Below, one piece after another: positions 11,188 to 21,783 of a stretch of DNA of 64,000 nt. Source of the stretch: Nitriliruptoraceae bacterium (lineage in GTDB: Bacteria > Actinomycetota > Nitriliruptoria > Nitriliruptorales > Nitriliruptoraceae); assembly GCA_018401275.1 (NCBI GenBank), contig JAGYKW010000001.1, positions 552,001-616,000 of the forward strand. The letters run 5' to 3'. The first letter of the stretch is position 1; each line of letters begins with the position of its first letter. The notes under the pieces were generated by a model. That model was given only the letters and a program-made list of their open reading frames with translations. It had not been told where the DNA came from and made no database searches. The position numbers were made by a program, and so were the translations under genes.

Positions 11188-11853
11188 TCAGATGGGGAAG
11201 AGCCGCGGCGCGAGCTCCTCCTCGCCACGCAGCAGCGCGAGGTCGACCTCGACCCAGCCGATGCCTCGCGACTCCGCGAGCACACGCGCCTGCGGCTTGA
11301 CGGTCGTCGCCGCGAGGATGCCCCTCACCGGCGCGAGCTCCGGATCGCGCTGCATCCGCTCCAGGTAGCGCGTCAGCTGCTCGACCCCGTCGATCTCGCC
11401 GATGCGCTTGATCTCGACGGCGACGGAGCGACCGTCCCCGTCCCGGCACAAGATGTCGACCGGCCCGATGTCGGTGCGGAACTCACGCGTGACGGTCGTG
11501 AGCCCGCGCTCGATGTGGTCGGGATGATCGGCGAGCAGCAGCTGCAGCTCGCGTTCGATCCCGTCCATGGTCAGGCCGCGCTCGGTGTCGAGCGATACGC
11601 GGAGGTCCTCGATGACCTCCTCGAGCACGATCTCGAGCCGCTCCCCCGACGGGTTGGTCACGACCCAGCGGTCCTCGAGCTCGGTGACCGTGTTGGGTGC
11701 GTTCATCCAGTTCAGCGGCTTGTACGCGCCGATGTCCGCGTGGATGGCGACGCACCCGTCGGCCTTGACCATGATCAGGCGCACGCCCGACGCGAGCGTC
11801 GAGGACAGGCGACCGGAGTAGGTCGCGGAGCAACGAGCGATGACCATGCGCAT
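11188..11853 (-). CDS. nucS: NucS/EndoMS mismatch-specific endonuclease
   Basis: NucS cleaves both strands at mismatches and provides the non-canonical mismatch repair of actinobacteria and archaea that lack MutS/MutL. The 221-aa protein begins MRMVIARCSATYSGRL, matching family N-termini. The PD-(D/E)XK site reads Asp133 (GPVDILCRD), Glu147 and Lys149 (VAVEIKRIG). The C-terminus RLFPI keeps a Leu-Phe like the clamp-binding tail of mycobacterial NucS, in slightly altered form. The ATG at 11853 is chosen over an upstream in-frame start because family similarity begins there and because a -10 TATCGT ends 7 nt before it, suggesting a leaderless mRNA. It converges on the Nudix gene with 13 nt between stops. 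Confidence 0.94.
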   Translation of the reverse strand: MRMVIARCSATYSGRLSSTLASGVRLIMVKADGCVAIHADIGAYKPLNWMNAPNTVTELEDRWVVTNPSGERLEIVLEEVIEDLRVSLDTERGLTMDGIERELQLLLADHPDHIERGLTTVTREFRTDIGPVDILCRDGDGRSVAVEIKRIGEIDGVEQLTRYLERMQRDPELAPVRGILAATTVKPQARVLAESRGIGWVEVDLALLRGEEELAPRLFPI

Positions 11854-11860
11854 CCATCGG

Positions 11861-11866
11861 ACGATA
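11861..11866 (-). promoter_or_regulatory. -10 element of nucS, leaderless transcript likely
   Basis: On the minus strand TATCGT is followed by 7 nt and then the ATG of nucS. With the usual 6-8-nt distance from the -10 box to the start point, transcription would begin at or within a base or two of the A of ATG, giving a leaderless mRNA, a common mode in actinobacteria. Confidence 0.55.
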
Positions 11867-11879
11867 GTCGGACCCCGAC

Positions 11880-11903
11880 GACGCAGAAGGCGACGCAGAA
11901 GGC
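11880..11903. repeat. 12-bp tandem repeat GACGCAGAAGGC x2
   Basis: Two perfect head-to-tail copies lie in the nucS-ychF intergenic region, followed by further related GGTCGACGC segments at about 11913-11934. This looks like slippage-prone repeat DNA and could vary between strains. Confidence 0.75.
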
Positions 11904-12002
11904 GACGCGGACGGTCGACGCAGGCGGTCGACGCGGGGCCACGCAGGGTCCTCGCGTAGGCTGAGACCTCCACACTCCCCTGCGAGCTCCTCCGAGGTCC
12001 AG

Positions 12003-13094
12003 ATGTCGCTCTCCGTCGGCCTCGTCGGCCTGCCCAACGTGGGCAAGTCGACGCTGTTCAACGCGCTGTCGCGTGCTGGAGCGGAGGCAGCGAACTTCCC
12101 GTTCTGCACCATCGAGCCCAACGTCGGCGTCGTCCCGGTGCCCGACACCCGGCTCGACACGCTCGCGGCCCTCGCATCCTCAGCCCGCATCGTCCCGACA
12201 GCGATGCGCTTCGTCGACATCGCCGGACTCGTCGAGGGTGCGTCGCGCGGCGAGGGGCTCGGCAACCAGTTCCTGGCACACATCCGGGAGGTCGACGCGA
12301 TCTGCCACGTGGTCCGTTGCTTCGACGACCCCGACGTCATCCACGTCCGAGGCGGCGTCGATCCGCTGGGCGACATCGAGATCGTCGAGACGGAGCTGCT
12401 CCTCAAGGACCTCGACACCGTCGCGAAGCGCCTCGAGCGCAGCCGCCGTGCGGCGCGCAGCGGAGACAAGGCGCTGCAGCGCGAGGCGGAGCTCGTCGGC
12501 GAGCTGGCCGCGCACCTCGAGGAGGGCGGGTCGGCACGCACCTGGCGTGGGGAGCTCGACCCCGCCATCCGGCGCGAACTCTCGCTGCTCACCGACAAGC
12601 CGGTCCTCTACGCGGTGAACGTCGCGGAGCACGAGCTCATCGATGGCAACGCGGCGAGCGCCGAGGTCGTCGCGCTCGCGCAGGAGCGTGGCGACGGTGC
12701 GGTACTCGTCTCCGCACGGGTCGAGGCCGAGCTCTCCGAGCTCGAGGAGGCCGAGCGGGTCGAGTACCTCGAGTCGCTCGGTGTGACCTCGTCGGGTCTG
12801 CAGCGTCTCATCGCGACCGCCTACCGCCTGCTCGGTCTGATCACGTTCCTGACCGTCGGACCGACGGAGGCCCGCGCATGGACGGTGGCCGATGGTGCGA
12901 CCGCGCCCGAGGCGGCCGGAACGATCCACACCGACTTCGAACGTGGCTTCATCAAGGCCGAGGTCATCGCCTACGACGACTATGTCGCGGGCGGCGGCGA
13001 GGCAGGAGCGCGCGAGGCGGGACGGCTGCGCATCGAGGGCCGCGAGTACCGCATCGCCGACGGGGACGTCATCCACTTCCGCCACAACGTCTGA
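12003..13094 (+). CDS. ychF: YchF/Ola1-family ATPase
   Basis: YchF is a universally conserved TRAFAC-class P-loop ATPase linked to ribosomes and oxidative stress. The 363-aa protein starts MSLSVGLVGLPNVGKSTLFN with the P-loop, then FPFCTIEPNVG, the DIAGLVEGASRGEGLGNQFL G3 region, and at the G4 position NVAE in place of NKxD, which explains ATP rather than GTP use. The C-terminal TGS-like domain contains TEARAWTVADGATAPEAAGT and DFERGFIKAEVIAYDDY. ATG follows GAGG at normal spacing. A -10 TAGGCT at 11957-11962 lies about 40 nt upstream. Length and motifs are complete. The downstream neighbour is convergent. Confidence 0.96.
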   Translation: MSLSVGLVGLPNVGKSTLFNALSRAGAEAANFPFCTIEPNVGVVPVPDTRLDTLAALASSARIVPTAMRFVDIAGLVEGASRGEGLGNQFLAHIREVDAICHVVRCFDDPDVIHVRGGVDPLGDIEIVETELLLKDLDTVAKRLERSRRAARSGDKALQREAELVGELAAHLEEGGSARTWRGELDPAIRRELSLLTDKPVLYAVNVAEHELIDGNAASAEVVALAQERGDGAVLVSARVEAELSELEEAERVEYLESLGVTSSGLQRLIATAYRLLGLITFLTVGPTEARAWTVADGATAPEAAGTIHTDFERGFIKAEVIAYDDYVAGGGEAGAREAGRLRIEGREYRIADGDVIHFRHNV

Positions 13095-13121
13095 CGTCGC
13101 ACCGCCGCTGCGCGTGATACG

Positions 13122-13529
13122 TCAGCCGTGCGCGCGCAGCTCGCGATCGATCAGGGCGAACAGCTCGACCGCGCGAGGACGCGCCTGGGAGCGCTCGCGC
13201 AGGGCCAGCGGCGTCGAGGCGCGCAGGTGCAACCAGCCGTGCGTCCCGTCCGTCCCGTGCGCATCCTTCGCGCGTTCGACCACGAGCTCAAGGTCGAACG
13301 GGATGCGTAGCAGTGCGGATCGCGCGACCGCGTGCACCGACCTCTCGTCCCGTTCCAGCACCTGCAGTCGCGCCATGCGAGCGAGCACGGCGAGCACCGC
13401 GCGCAGCGCCGTCGCCGTCGGGACCGCGATCGGCAGCGGCTCCAAGCGATGGAGCGGGTCGGTCCGCGCTGCCCGGGTGGAGACGCAGGAGCCGCGCCCG
13501 CACGGCCGGAGCCCGGCGGCGCCCGTCAT
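13122..13529 (-). CDS. DUF1499-like protein of unknown function
   Basis: This small protein (135 aa) has no assigned function. The core ALRAVLAVLARMARLQVLER, then SALLRIPFDLELVVE and WLHLRASTPLALRERSQARPRAVELFALI, follows the pattern of DUF1499 proteins: averaging helix, Arg-rich strand, short acidic strand, then a His/Arg motif before a terminal helix. The assignment rests on this pattern only. There is no signal peptide or membrane segment. The ATG overlaps the stop of the acyl-CoA synthetase (ATGA), so the two are translationally coupled, which hints at a role near fatty acid activation. It converges on ychF with 27 nt between. Confidence 0.6.
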   Translation of the reverse strand: MTGAAGLRPCGRGSCVSTRAARTDPLHRLEPLPIAVPTATALRAVLAVLARMARLQVLERDERSVHAVARSALLRIPFDLELVVERAKDAHGTDGTHGWLHLRASTPLALRERSQARPRAVELFALIDRELRAHG

Positions 13530-15355
13530 CGCACGCCGTTCCCGTAGATGTCCGCGATGATGCGTGCGTAGCGCTCGACGACGATGTGGCGCCGGACCGA
13601 GAGCTTCTGGCTGAGCTCCTCCCCGACCACGAAGTCGGCCGGGAGGACGCGGAAGGCGCGGATCGACTCGGCCCGAGAGACGAGCGCGTTGGCCGCATCG
13701 ATCGCAGGCTGCAACGCCGCCCGCAGTGCCGCGTCCTCGACGAGGTCGGCGAGCACCGCACCCTCACGGCCGTCCTCCGAGGCCCAGCGCGCGAACGCCT
13801 CGGGCTCGAGCGTGAGCAGCGCAGCGATGAACGGCTGCCCGTCCCCGATCGCGACCGCCTGACTCACGAGCGGATGGGCACGAAGGGCGTCCTCGAGGAC
13901 GTTGGGCGCGACGTTCTTGCCCGCGGCCGTGACGATGATCTCCTTCTTGCGCCCGGTGATCGTGAGGAAGCCCTCGCCATCGAGGTGGCCGAGGTCTCCC
14001 GTCCGGAACCAGCCGTCCGCGTCGAGCACCTGAGCGGTCGCCTCGTCGTCGCCGTGGTATCCCTTGAAGACGTGTGGACCGGCCAGCTCGATCTCGCCAT
14101 CCGCAGCGATGCGGACCGCCGCACCCGGCAGCGGCTTGCCGACCGTGCCGATGCGCTGCGCACCCGGACGGTTGATGGTCGCCCCGGCCGAGGTCTCGGT
14201 CAGGCCGTACCCCTCGAGCACCGTGACGCCGATGCCGTTGAAGAAGTGTCCCAGACGCTCACCGAGCGCAGCGCCACCGGAGATCGCGTGCGTGGTGCGT
14301 CCGCCCAGCGCCTCACGTAGCCGTGCGTACACGAGCCGATCGAACACCGCGTGCGCCGCACGCGTCCGTGGCGAGATGCGCCCCGCCTCACGCTCACGTG
14401 AATACCGCTCGGCGGTCGCGACCGCAAGGTCGAAGATGCGCTCACGGCCGGCGTCGGCGGCCTTCTGGCGCGCACCATCATGGATCTTCTGGAACACCCG
14501 AGGCACGGCCAGCACGAAGTCCGGCCGGAGCATCGGGAGCTCCTCGGTGAGCGCCGGGATGCCGGTCGAGTAGCCGACGACCACACCCGCACGGATGCAG
14601 GTCACCTGGATGACACGCGCGAAGATGTGCGCGAGCGGGAGGAACAGCAGGGTCCTGCTCCCGGGCACGAGGAAGCCGCGCCCGGCCTCGGCGACCTGCA
14701 CCGCGTCCCAGAGCAGGTTGCGGTGGGTCAGGATGCAGCCCTTCGCGTTCCCCGTCGTTCCCGAGGTGTAGACGATCGTGGCGATGTCGGTCTGACGCAC
14801 CGCGAGCGTCAGGGCGTGGAGCTCGGCGGGCAGGACCGCATCCCCGAACTCCTTGAGCGTCTCGAGTCCCTGCTCCTCGATGACGAGGACATGCTGGCAG
14901 TCGGGAGTCCGATCGGCGACGCTGCGGTGCAGGGCGGCGAGTCGCTCGTCCTCGCTGATGAGCACCCGGGCGCCCGAGTCGGCGAGGATCCATGCGATCT
15001 GCTCGGCCGAGGAGGTCTCGTAGAGCGGGACGGTGACCGCACCGATCATCCAGATGGCGTAGTCGAGGAGCGTGAACTCGACACGCGTCGCACTGTGGAC
15101 GGCGACGCGGTCACCTGCGCCGACGCCGACGCCGATGAGTCCGCGGGCGAGCGCCTCGACCTCGGCGACGAACCACCGGGCGGGACGGTCCTCGAAGCCG
15201 TCACCGGAACGCACGGCGACCACCGTGCGTTCCGGGACCGTGTCACGCAGATGCCACAGGACCGATGCCAGCGTCTCCGACGGATCGATCGATGCCTCAC
15301 CGGGCGACCGGTACTCACGGCGCGTGGCGAGCAGATCGTTGGACACAGCGGGCAT
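13526..15355 (-). CDS. Long-chain acyl-CoA synthetase (FadD15-like)
   Basis: This AMP-forming enzyme activates fatty acids to acyl-CoA. The 609-aa protein has the adenylate-forming P-loop ATIVYTSGTTGNAKGCILTH, the later VLEGYGLTETSAGATIN, GWFRTGDLGHLDGEGFLTI and the hinge/C-terminal RKKEIIVTAAGKNVAPNVLE. Those features match the ACSL/FadD15 group of actinobacteria rather than short-chain acetyl-CoA synthetases. ATG at 15355 follows GGGGAG. It is divergent from pepN, and the 128-nt spacer holds a perfect 9-bp inverted repeat next to its -10 box. The DUF1499-like gene is coupled downstream. Chain length preference cannot be read from sequence. Confidence 0.92.
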   Translation of the reverse strand: MPAVSNDLLATRREYRSPGEASIDPSETLASVLWHLRDTVPERTVVAVRSGDGFEDRPARWFVAEVEALARGLIGVGVGAGDRVAVHSATRVEFTLLDYAIWMIGAVTVPLYETSSAEQIAWILADSGARVLISEDERLAALHRSVADRTPDCQHVLVIEEQGLETLKEFGDAVLPAELHALTLAVRQTDIATIVYTSGTTGNAKGCILTHRNLLWDAVQVAEAGRGFLVPGSRTLLFLPLAHIFARVIQVTCIRAGVVVGYSTGIPALTEELPMLRPDFVLAVPRVFQKIHDGARQKAADAGRERIFDLAVATAERYSREREAGRISPRTRAAHAVFDRLVYARLREALGGRTTHAISGGAALGERLGHFFNGIGVTVLEGYGLTETSAGATINRPGAQRIGTVGKPLPGAAVRIAADGEIELAGPHVFKGYHGDDEATAQVLDADGWFRTGDLGHLDGEGFLTITGRKKEIIVTAAGKNVAPNVLEDALRAHPLVSQAVAIGDGQPFIAALLTLEPEAFARWASEDGREGAVLADLVEDAALRAALQPAIDAANALVSRAESIRAFRVLPADFVVGEELSQKLSVRRHIVVERYARIIADIYGNGVR

Positions 15356-15388
15356 GGCTCCCCCGGACCGGTCTCGTACCGGCTCTGG

Positions 15389-15394
15389 AGGCTA
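15389..15394 (-). promoter_or_regulatory. Putative -10 element of the acyl-CoA synthetase gene (TAGCCT)
   Basis: TAGCCT on the minus strand lies 33 nt before the start codon, giving a predicted leader of about 27 nt. The inverted repeat at 15397-15422 begins 3 nt upstream and would cover the polymerase-contact region. Confidence 0.45.
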
Positions 15395-15396
15395 CC

Positions 15397-15422
15397 AACG
15401 AGGCTGCGCCGATAGCCTCGTT
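15397..15422. promoter_or_regulatory. Perfect inverted repeat AACGAGGCT-N8-AGCCTCGTT (candidate operator)
   Basis: The 9-bp arms (15397-15405 and 15414-15422) are perfectly complementary around an 8-nt spacer, typical of a TetR- or FadR-size operator. The right arm contains the TAGCCT (15413-15418) that I take as the pepN -10 box. The left arm lies just upstream of the -10 box of the acyl-CoA synthetase gene. One repressor here could silence both divergent genes. Evidence is geometry alone. Confidence 0.6.
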
Positions 15423-15483
15423 GCGATGATGCTGGGAACGCGATGAGTCCCTCTGCGTGACAGCGACGACCAGGAGCAGCGCG

Positions 15484-18087
<2,604 letters not shown>

Positions 18088-18090
18088 CGC

Positions 18091-18384
18091 TCAGCTGCCG
18101 ATGTCGCCGAGCAGGCGCTCGGCTGCGATCTCGGCGCAGGTCCCGCACATCGGGTAGCGCGTCGGATCGCCGTCGGGTCGCCACCGCTTCCCGCACAGCG
18201 CGGTGACCGGCTTCCCGGTGCGTCGGTAGCGCTCGAGCTCGCGACGCGACACGTAGTGGGTGAAGCGATCGTGGTCGCCGTCGTCGACGGAGGGCGTCGT
18301 GCGCTCCTCGGTGATGACGTCGGGCTTCGCCGGGGCCGGACGGACGTCGACGCCACCTGCACCACGCATGTGCACCGGGACCAT
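18091..18384 (-). CDS. DUF3039 protein
   Basis: This small actinobacterial protein (97 aa) has no known function. DGDHDRFTHYVSRRELERYR followed by GKPVTALCGKRWRPDGDP and YPMCGTCAEIAAE matches the DUF3039 pattern. Cys residues in ALCGKRW and MCGTC are placed like a metal-binding knuckle, with His in HDRFTHYV as possible further ligands. The ATG at 18384 follows GGAGG by 8 nt and is preferred over an in-frame start 25 codons upstream. A -10 TAGCGT at 18449-18444 fits a short leader. The gene is convergent with pepN (3 nt apart). A nucleic-acid or metal role is conceivable but unproven. Confidence 0.8.
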   Translation of the reverse strand: MVPVHMRGAGGVDVRPAPAKPDVITEERTTPSVDDGDHDRFTHYVSRRELERYRRTGKPVTALCGKRWRPDGDPTRYPMCGTCAEIAAERLLGDIGS

Positions 18385-18510
18385 GATGCTCGCCTCCGAC
18401 CGCAGGACCGTGCGATGACGCAGGACGCCTTCGCTCGGCCACGACGCTACCGGCCGCACGCGATCACCTGCTGCGCGCCCAGACGCGCTGACGATCGCCC
18501 GCGCTGGCGC

Positions 18511-19482
18511 TCAGACGCGCCGACGGTCGGAGACGGAGTGACGCCAGACGTGGTCGACGGCGTCATCGAGTGACCGCTTCAACCCCACACGGAAGTCGGG
18601 CACCTCGGGCTCGAGCCCCAGCTCGCCCCACAACAGGTCCGGGTCCGCCCAGAGGGGCAGGTTCCAGGCGCGCACCGTGTCGGGGGTGAAGAGGTCGGGC
18701 GTCTGCAGACGTGACCGGGCGATGCGCATCAGCGACGTCCCCGCCAGCGCGAGTGCGGCCGGGAGCCGGATGATGACGAGGCGGGGCAGCAGTCGCTGCA
18801 GCTCACCGAGGAACCGGTCCCATCCGGCCGGATCGCGGTCGCCGATACCGCGTGCGCCCGTCCATGAGCTCCGCGCCGCAGCGATCAGCACGCGCGCCGC
18901 GTCGTGGACGTGCAGATGGGAGAACGGTGGCGAGGAGCGTCCGGGGACGGCCATGATGCCGCGTCGCACGTTGGCGAACAGCTGGTCGCCTGCGCCATAC
19001 ACGTGCGGGAGCCGGATGCTCGCGACGGACAGCCCGGATCGCTGCGCGAGCTCATCCTCCATGCGCAGCTTGACCCGCCCGTAGTCGAGGACCGGCGCCG
19101 GTCTGGTCGCTGCGGTGACCGCATCGTGCGACGGTCCGTGCACCAGCAGTGAGGATCCGAACACGAAGCGGCGCACCCCTGCAGCCTCGGCGGCATCCGC
19201 CAGTGCGCGCGTACCGTGGATGAACGTCGGCTCGAGGCGGCTCGCTGGTTCGAAGACGGCGCGCCCGCCGAGATGGATGATCGCGTCGCAGCCCGCGACC
19301 GCCGCCGGCAGCGTGTCCGGGACGGTCAGGTCGCCGTGGACGGCTTCGACATCGAGGCCATCCAGGATCGCGGCGCGCGTCGGCCGTCGCACCATGACCC
19401 TGGGTCGCAGCCCGGACGCGACCAGTTGCCGCGTGACCTCGCTCCCGATGAAACCGGTCGCCCCGGTGACGAGCACCCGCAT
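18511..19482 (-). CDS. NAD-dependent epimerase/dehydratase family protein
   Basis: This is an extended short-chain dehydrogenase of 323 aa. The N-terminal MRVLVTGATGFIGSEVTRQL is the Rossmann GxxGxxG motif. FGSSLLVHGP and YGRVK provide the Ser and the YxxxK catalytic pair. LPHVYGAGDQLFANV and HVHDAARVLIAAA are typical of sugar or steroid-type epimerases. The last 60 residues have no recognisable motif. The ATG at 19482 starts directly at the Rossmann fold; an in-frame upstream start adds only 11 residues. Substrate is unknown and the neighbours (DUF3039, tRNA-Leu) give no clue. Alternatives include a 3-beta-hydroxysteroid dehydrogenase-like or dihydroflavonol-type reductase. Confidence 0.85.
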   Translation of the reverse strand: MRVLVTGATGFIGSEVTRQLVASGLRPRVMVRRPTRAAILDGLDVEAVHGDLTVPDTLPAAVAGCDAIIHLGGRAVFEPASRLEPTFIHGTRALADAAEAAGVRRFVFGSSLLVHGPSHDAVTAATRPAPVLDYGRVKLRMEDELAQRSGLSVASIRLPHVYGAGDQLFANVRRGIMAVPGRSSPPFSHLHVHDAARVLIAAARSSWTGARGIGDRDPAGWDRFLGELQRLLPRLVIIRLPAALALAGTSLMRIARSRLQTPDLFTPDTVRAWNLPLWADPDLLWGELGLEPEVPDFRVGLKRSLDDAVDHVWRHSVSDRRRV

Positions 19483-19552
19483 GTCCGCTCCCTGTCCGAG
19501 GTGAGTCCCCCGCACTCACAACGGAGGAATCATGGGCCGAACGGTCCGAACG

Positions 19553-19636
19553 TGCGCGAGGGGGGACTTGAACCCCCAAGAGATTTCTCTCACACGGCCC
19601 TCAACCGTGCGCGTCTGCCAGTTCCGCCACTCGCGC
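19553..19636 (-). tRNA. tRNA-Leu (anticodon GAG)
   Basis: The 84-nt sequence starts GCGCGAGTGGCGGAACTGG and its acceptor stem pairs with CTCGCGC at the 3' end. The anticodon loop is TTGAGGG within the stem GCACGG/CCGTGT, giving GAG for CUC/CUU leucine codons. A long variable arm (GTGAGAGAAATCTCTT) and the T arm GGGGGTTCAAGTCCCCC confirm a class II leucine tRNA. CCA is not encoded. A -10 TAGGAT lies at 19672-19667, about 30 nt upstream. Confidence 0.96.
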
Positions 19637-19747
19637 GTGGCCCGCACAGATCCTGCGGAGGCCAGAATCCTACCGCCGGTCCGACCGACTCCGCGACGCG
19701 GTCCGGCGGCATTCGCGCGGCGTTCGGGGCCGCCCGACCGCTGCTGG

Positions 19748-21424
19748 TCAGCGCAGCCGCAGGAGCTCGGGCCACCAGCGGCCGGTCACGTCGAGGTGGA
19801 AGCCGACGACGTCAGGATGCACGACCAGGTCCGGACGCGACCACAGCAGCGGTACGACCGCAGCAGCGTCGAGCACGGCCGCCTCCAGCGTGCGGGCGAT
19901 CTGCGGATCGCCACCGGCGCGCAGGGCGCCGAGCAGCTCGACGCTGGCAGGGTCGCTCCAGCGGACCCAGTTCTGGGTCGCTCCGGGTCGGAACGCCGGG
20001 TCGAGCAGCGACAGCGCTGCCGCGTCACCGCCCAGCGCTGCCCGCATCCCGTAGCGGAACAGTGGGGCCTCGCCGGCCGTGACGGCGCGCACGAGGGCAC
20101 CGAGGTCGCGCGACTGCAGCCGGACGTCGAGCGCGAGGACACGTTCGACGTCCGCAGCGATGCGCTCCGCGATGGCCACGTGACCCTCGCCGCGCGGATA
20201 GGTGAGCGTGACCTGCGGCTCCTCGGCTCCTTCGGGGAGCGACGCGCGCCAGTCCGCGATCGACTGCGCGGCCAGGTCCGGGTCGTAGCGGCAGTGAGCG
20301 CATCCGTTCGCCGAGCCACCCAGGGCCGGCGCGAGGATCGCGTCCGCCGGCTCGACCCCAGCTGCTGCGAGCTCGAGCGCCATCGCCTCCCGGTCGATCG
20401 CGGCGGACACCGCGCGACGCAGGACCGGATCGTCGAAGGGTGCGACGTCGGTCGCGAACCCGTAGGCGTAGACCGACGCGCCGGGCTCCTCGTACAGGCC
20501 GCGGCCGCGGCGCCCCTCGAACGCCACACCGAAGCGTTCGCGGGCCTCGTCGCGCTGCTCCGGTGGGATCGCCGTGATCTGCAGCCGCCCGGCGAGCAGG
20601 TCGGCCCACCGCTGCTGCCGGTCGACGTCCGTGGCATAGACCTGCAGCACGATCCCGTCGACGCCAGGGGGCCGCGGGTGTGCGGTGTTCGCCGTCAGCC
20701 GGATGAACGCACCGGGCTCGCGCGGGCCCAACATCCGGAAGGGGCCGTTCCCGATCGGCTCGCGTGCGAATGCGGCGGGGTCGGTGCGTGCAAGGGACGG
20801 CAGCGGTACGAGCACCGGGTCCGCGAGGCGATGGAGCAGGAGCGGATCGGGTCGCGCGAGACGCAGGACCAGTTCCCGGCGCGCGACGACCTCGATCCCA
20901 CCCGTGGTGACCACGTCCTGCACCTCCTCGGCGTCCGCGCCGAGCAGGGCCGCGAGCAGGTCCTGACGGAAGAAGGGCGCTCGGTCGGGATCGAGTGCCC
21001 CGAGCAGCGCGGCCGCATGGTCCGTCGCGGTCACGGGCGTACCGTCGTGGAAGCGGTCGTCGCGCAGCAGGAAGCGGTAGGTCAGCCCGTCGTCCTCGAT
21101 CGTCCAGGACGTCGCGGCGGCGGCCGCGACCGAACCGTCGGGTTCGATGTCGACGAGACCATCGAACAGTGCGCGCACGATCTGCTCCCCCTCGTCATCA
21201 GCGAGGTGGCGCGGGTCGATGGACGTGGGATCGCGACCGAGCCCGACACGGATCGTCGTCGGGCCACGCTCGGGCACACCAGGAACGCCACCGATCGCGG
21301 GCGTGTCCGCAGTGGCGGTGGCTTCGCCCTCGGGGTCACCGCAGCCGGCCGTGAGCAGCAGGCTGAGCGCCAGGGCGAGGGCTGCGCTCGGGTGGGTCGC
21401 CCGGCAGCGCCGTGACGACCTCAC
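19748..21424 (-). CDS. ABC transporter solute-binding lipoprotein, family 5 (peptide type)
   Basis: This extracytoplasmic binding protein is of the oligopeptide/nickel class. The 558-aa precursor has a charged N-terminus, a hydrophobic stretch ALALALSLLL and lipobox LTAGC at about residue 28. The mature part starts with RVGLGRDPTSIDPRHLADDE, the SBP_bac_5 signature, followed by ATSWTIEDDGLTYRFLLRDD and IGNGPFRML. No permease or ATPase gene is beside it, so it is an orphan receptor unless it uses a distant transporter. It follows secG by 4 nt and is probably co-transcribed. Ligand unknown. Lipid anchoring on the outer face of the membrane is inferred from the lipobox. Confidence 0.88.
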   Translation of the reverse strand: MRSSRRCRATHPSAALALALSLLLTAGCGDPEGEATATADTPAIGGVPGVPERGPTTIRVGLGRDPTSIDPRHLADDEGEQIVRALFDGLVDIEPDGSVAAAAATSWTIEDDGLTYRFLLRDDRFHDGTPVTATDHAAALLGALDPDRAPFFRQDLLAALLGADAEEVQDVVTTGGIEVVARRELVLRLARPDPLLLHRLADPVLVPLPSLARTDPAAFAREPIGNGPFRMLGPREPGAFIRLTANTAHPRPPGVDGIVLQVYATDVDRQQRWADLLAGRLQITAIPPEQRDEARERFGVAFEGRRGRGLYEEPGASVYAYGFATDVAPFDDPVLRRAVSAAIDREAMALELAAAGVEPADAILAPALGGSANGCAHCRYDPDLAAQSIADWRASLPEGAEEPQVTLTYPRGEGHVAIAERIAADVERVLALDVRLQSRDLGALVRAVTAGEAPLFRYGMRAALGGDAAALSLLDPAFRPGATQNWVRWSDPASVELLGALRAGGDPQIARTLEAAVLDAAAVVPLLWSRPDLVVHPDVVGFHLDVTGRWWPELLRLR

Positions 21425-21428
21425 AGGA

Positions 21429-21656
21429 TCAGCCCAGGACGAGCAGCGAGATCGACGTGGTGGCGAAGAGGAGCACCGCGACGACCGTGATGCGGTTCAG
21501 GTTGCGCTCGGCCACCGCAGAGCCCTGGGCGCTGCCACCGATGCCACCGCCGAACATGTCCGACATGCCGCCCCCCTGACCACGGTGCAGCAGGATGAGA
21601 CCGATGAGGCCGAGCGCGAGCAGCAGGTGCAGCGCGGTGATGAGGGCGACGAGCAC
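21429..21656 (-). CDS. secG: Preprotein translocase subunit SecG
   Basis: SecG is the small accessory subunit of the SecYEG channel. The 75-aa protein has two membrane helices (about 3-22 and 53-74) joined by the Gly-rich cytosolic loop LLHRGQGGGMSDMFGG, which is diagnostic. A GTG start is used, with GGGAG upstream. In many bacteria gapA-pgk-tpiA-secG are contiguous; here a BlaI regulator and an M56 peptidase lie between tpiA and secG. A -10 TAGACT at 21739-21734 gives it its own promoter about 80 nt upstream. The binding-protein gene follows 4 nt downstream. Confidence 0.93.
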   Translation of the reverse strand: MLVALITALHLLLALGLIGLILLHRGQGGGMSDMFGGGIGGSAQGSAVAERNLNRITVVAVLLFATTSISLLVLG

Positions 21657-21783
21657 GGTGGACTCCCGTTCTGACGGTCGGTCGTGCGTTCGGTGAACGG
21701 TGGCAGGGGCCCAGACCGCTGGGGCTGTTCTTCAGTCTACGGGGCCAGGACCGACGGTGCGGCAGGCCGACGAGCGGTCGGCG

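Noticed and set aside
11854-11973. Upstream start for nucS adding 40 Arg-rich residues
   Set aside because: Family similarity begins at 11853, and the added part is made of the 12-bp repeat DNA and covers the promoter.
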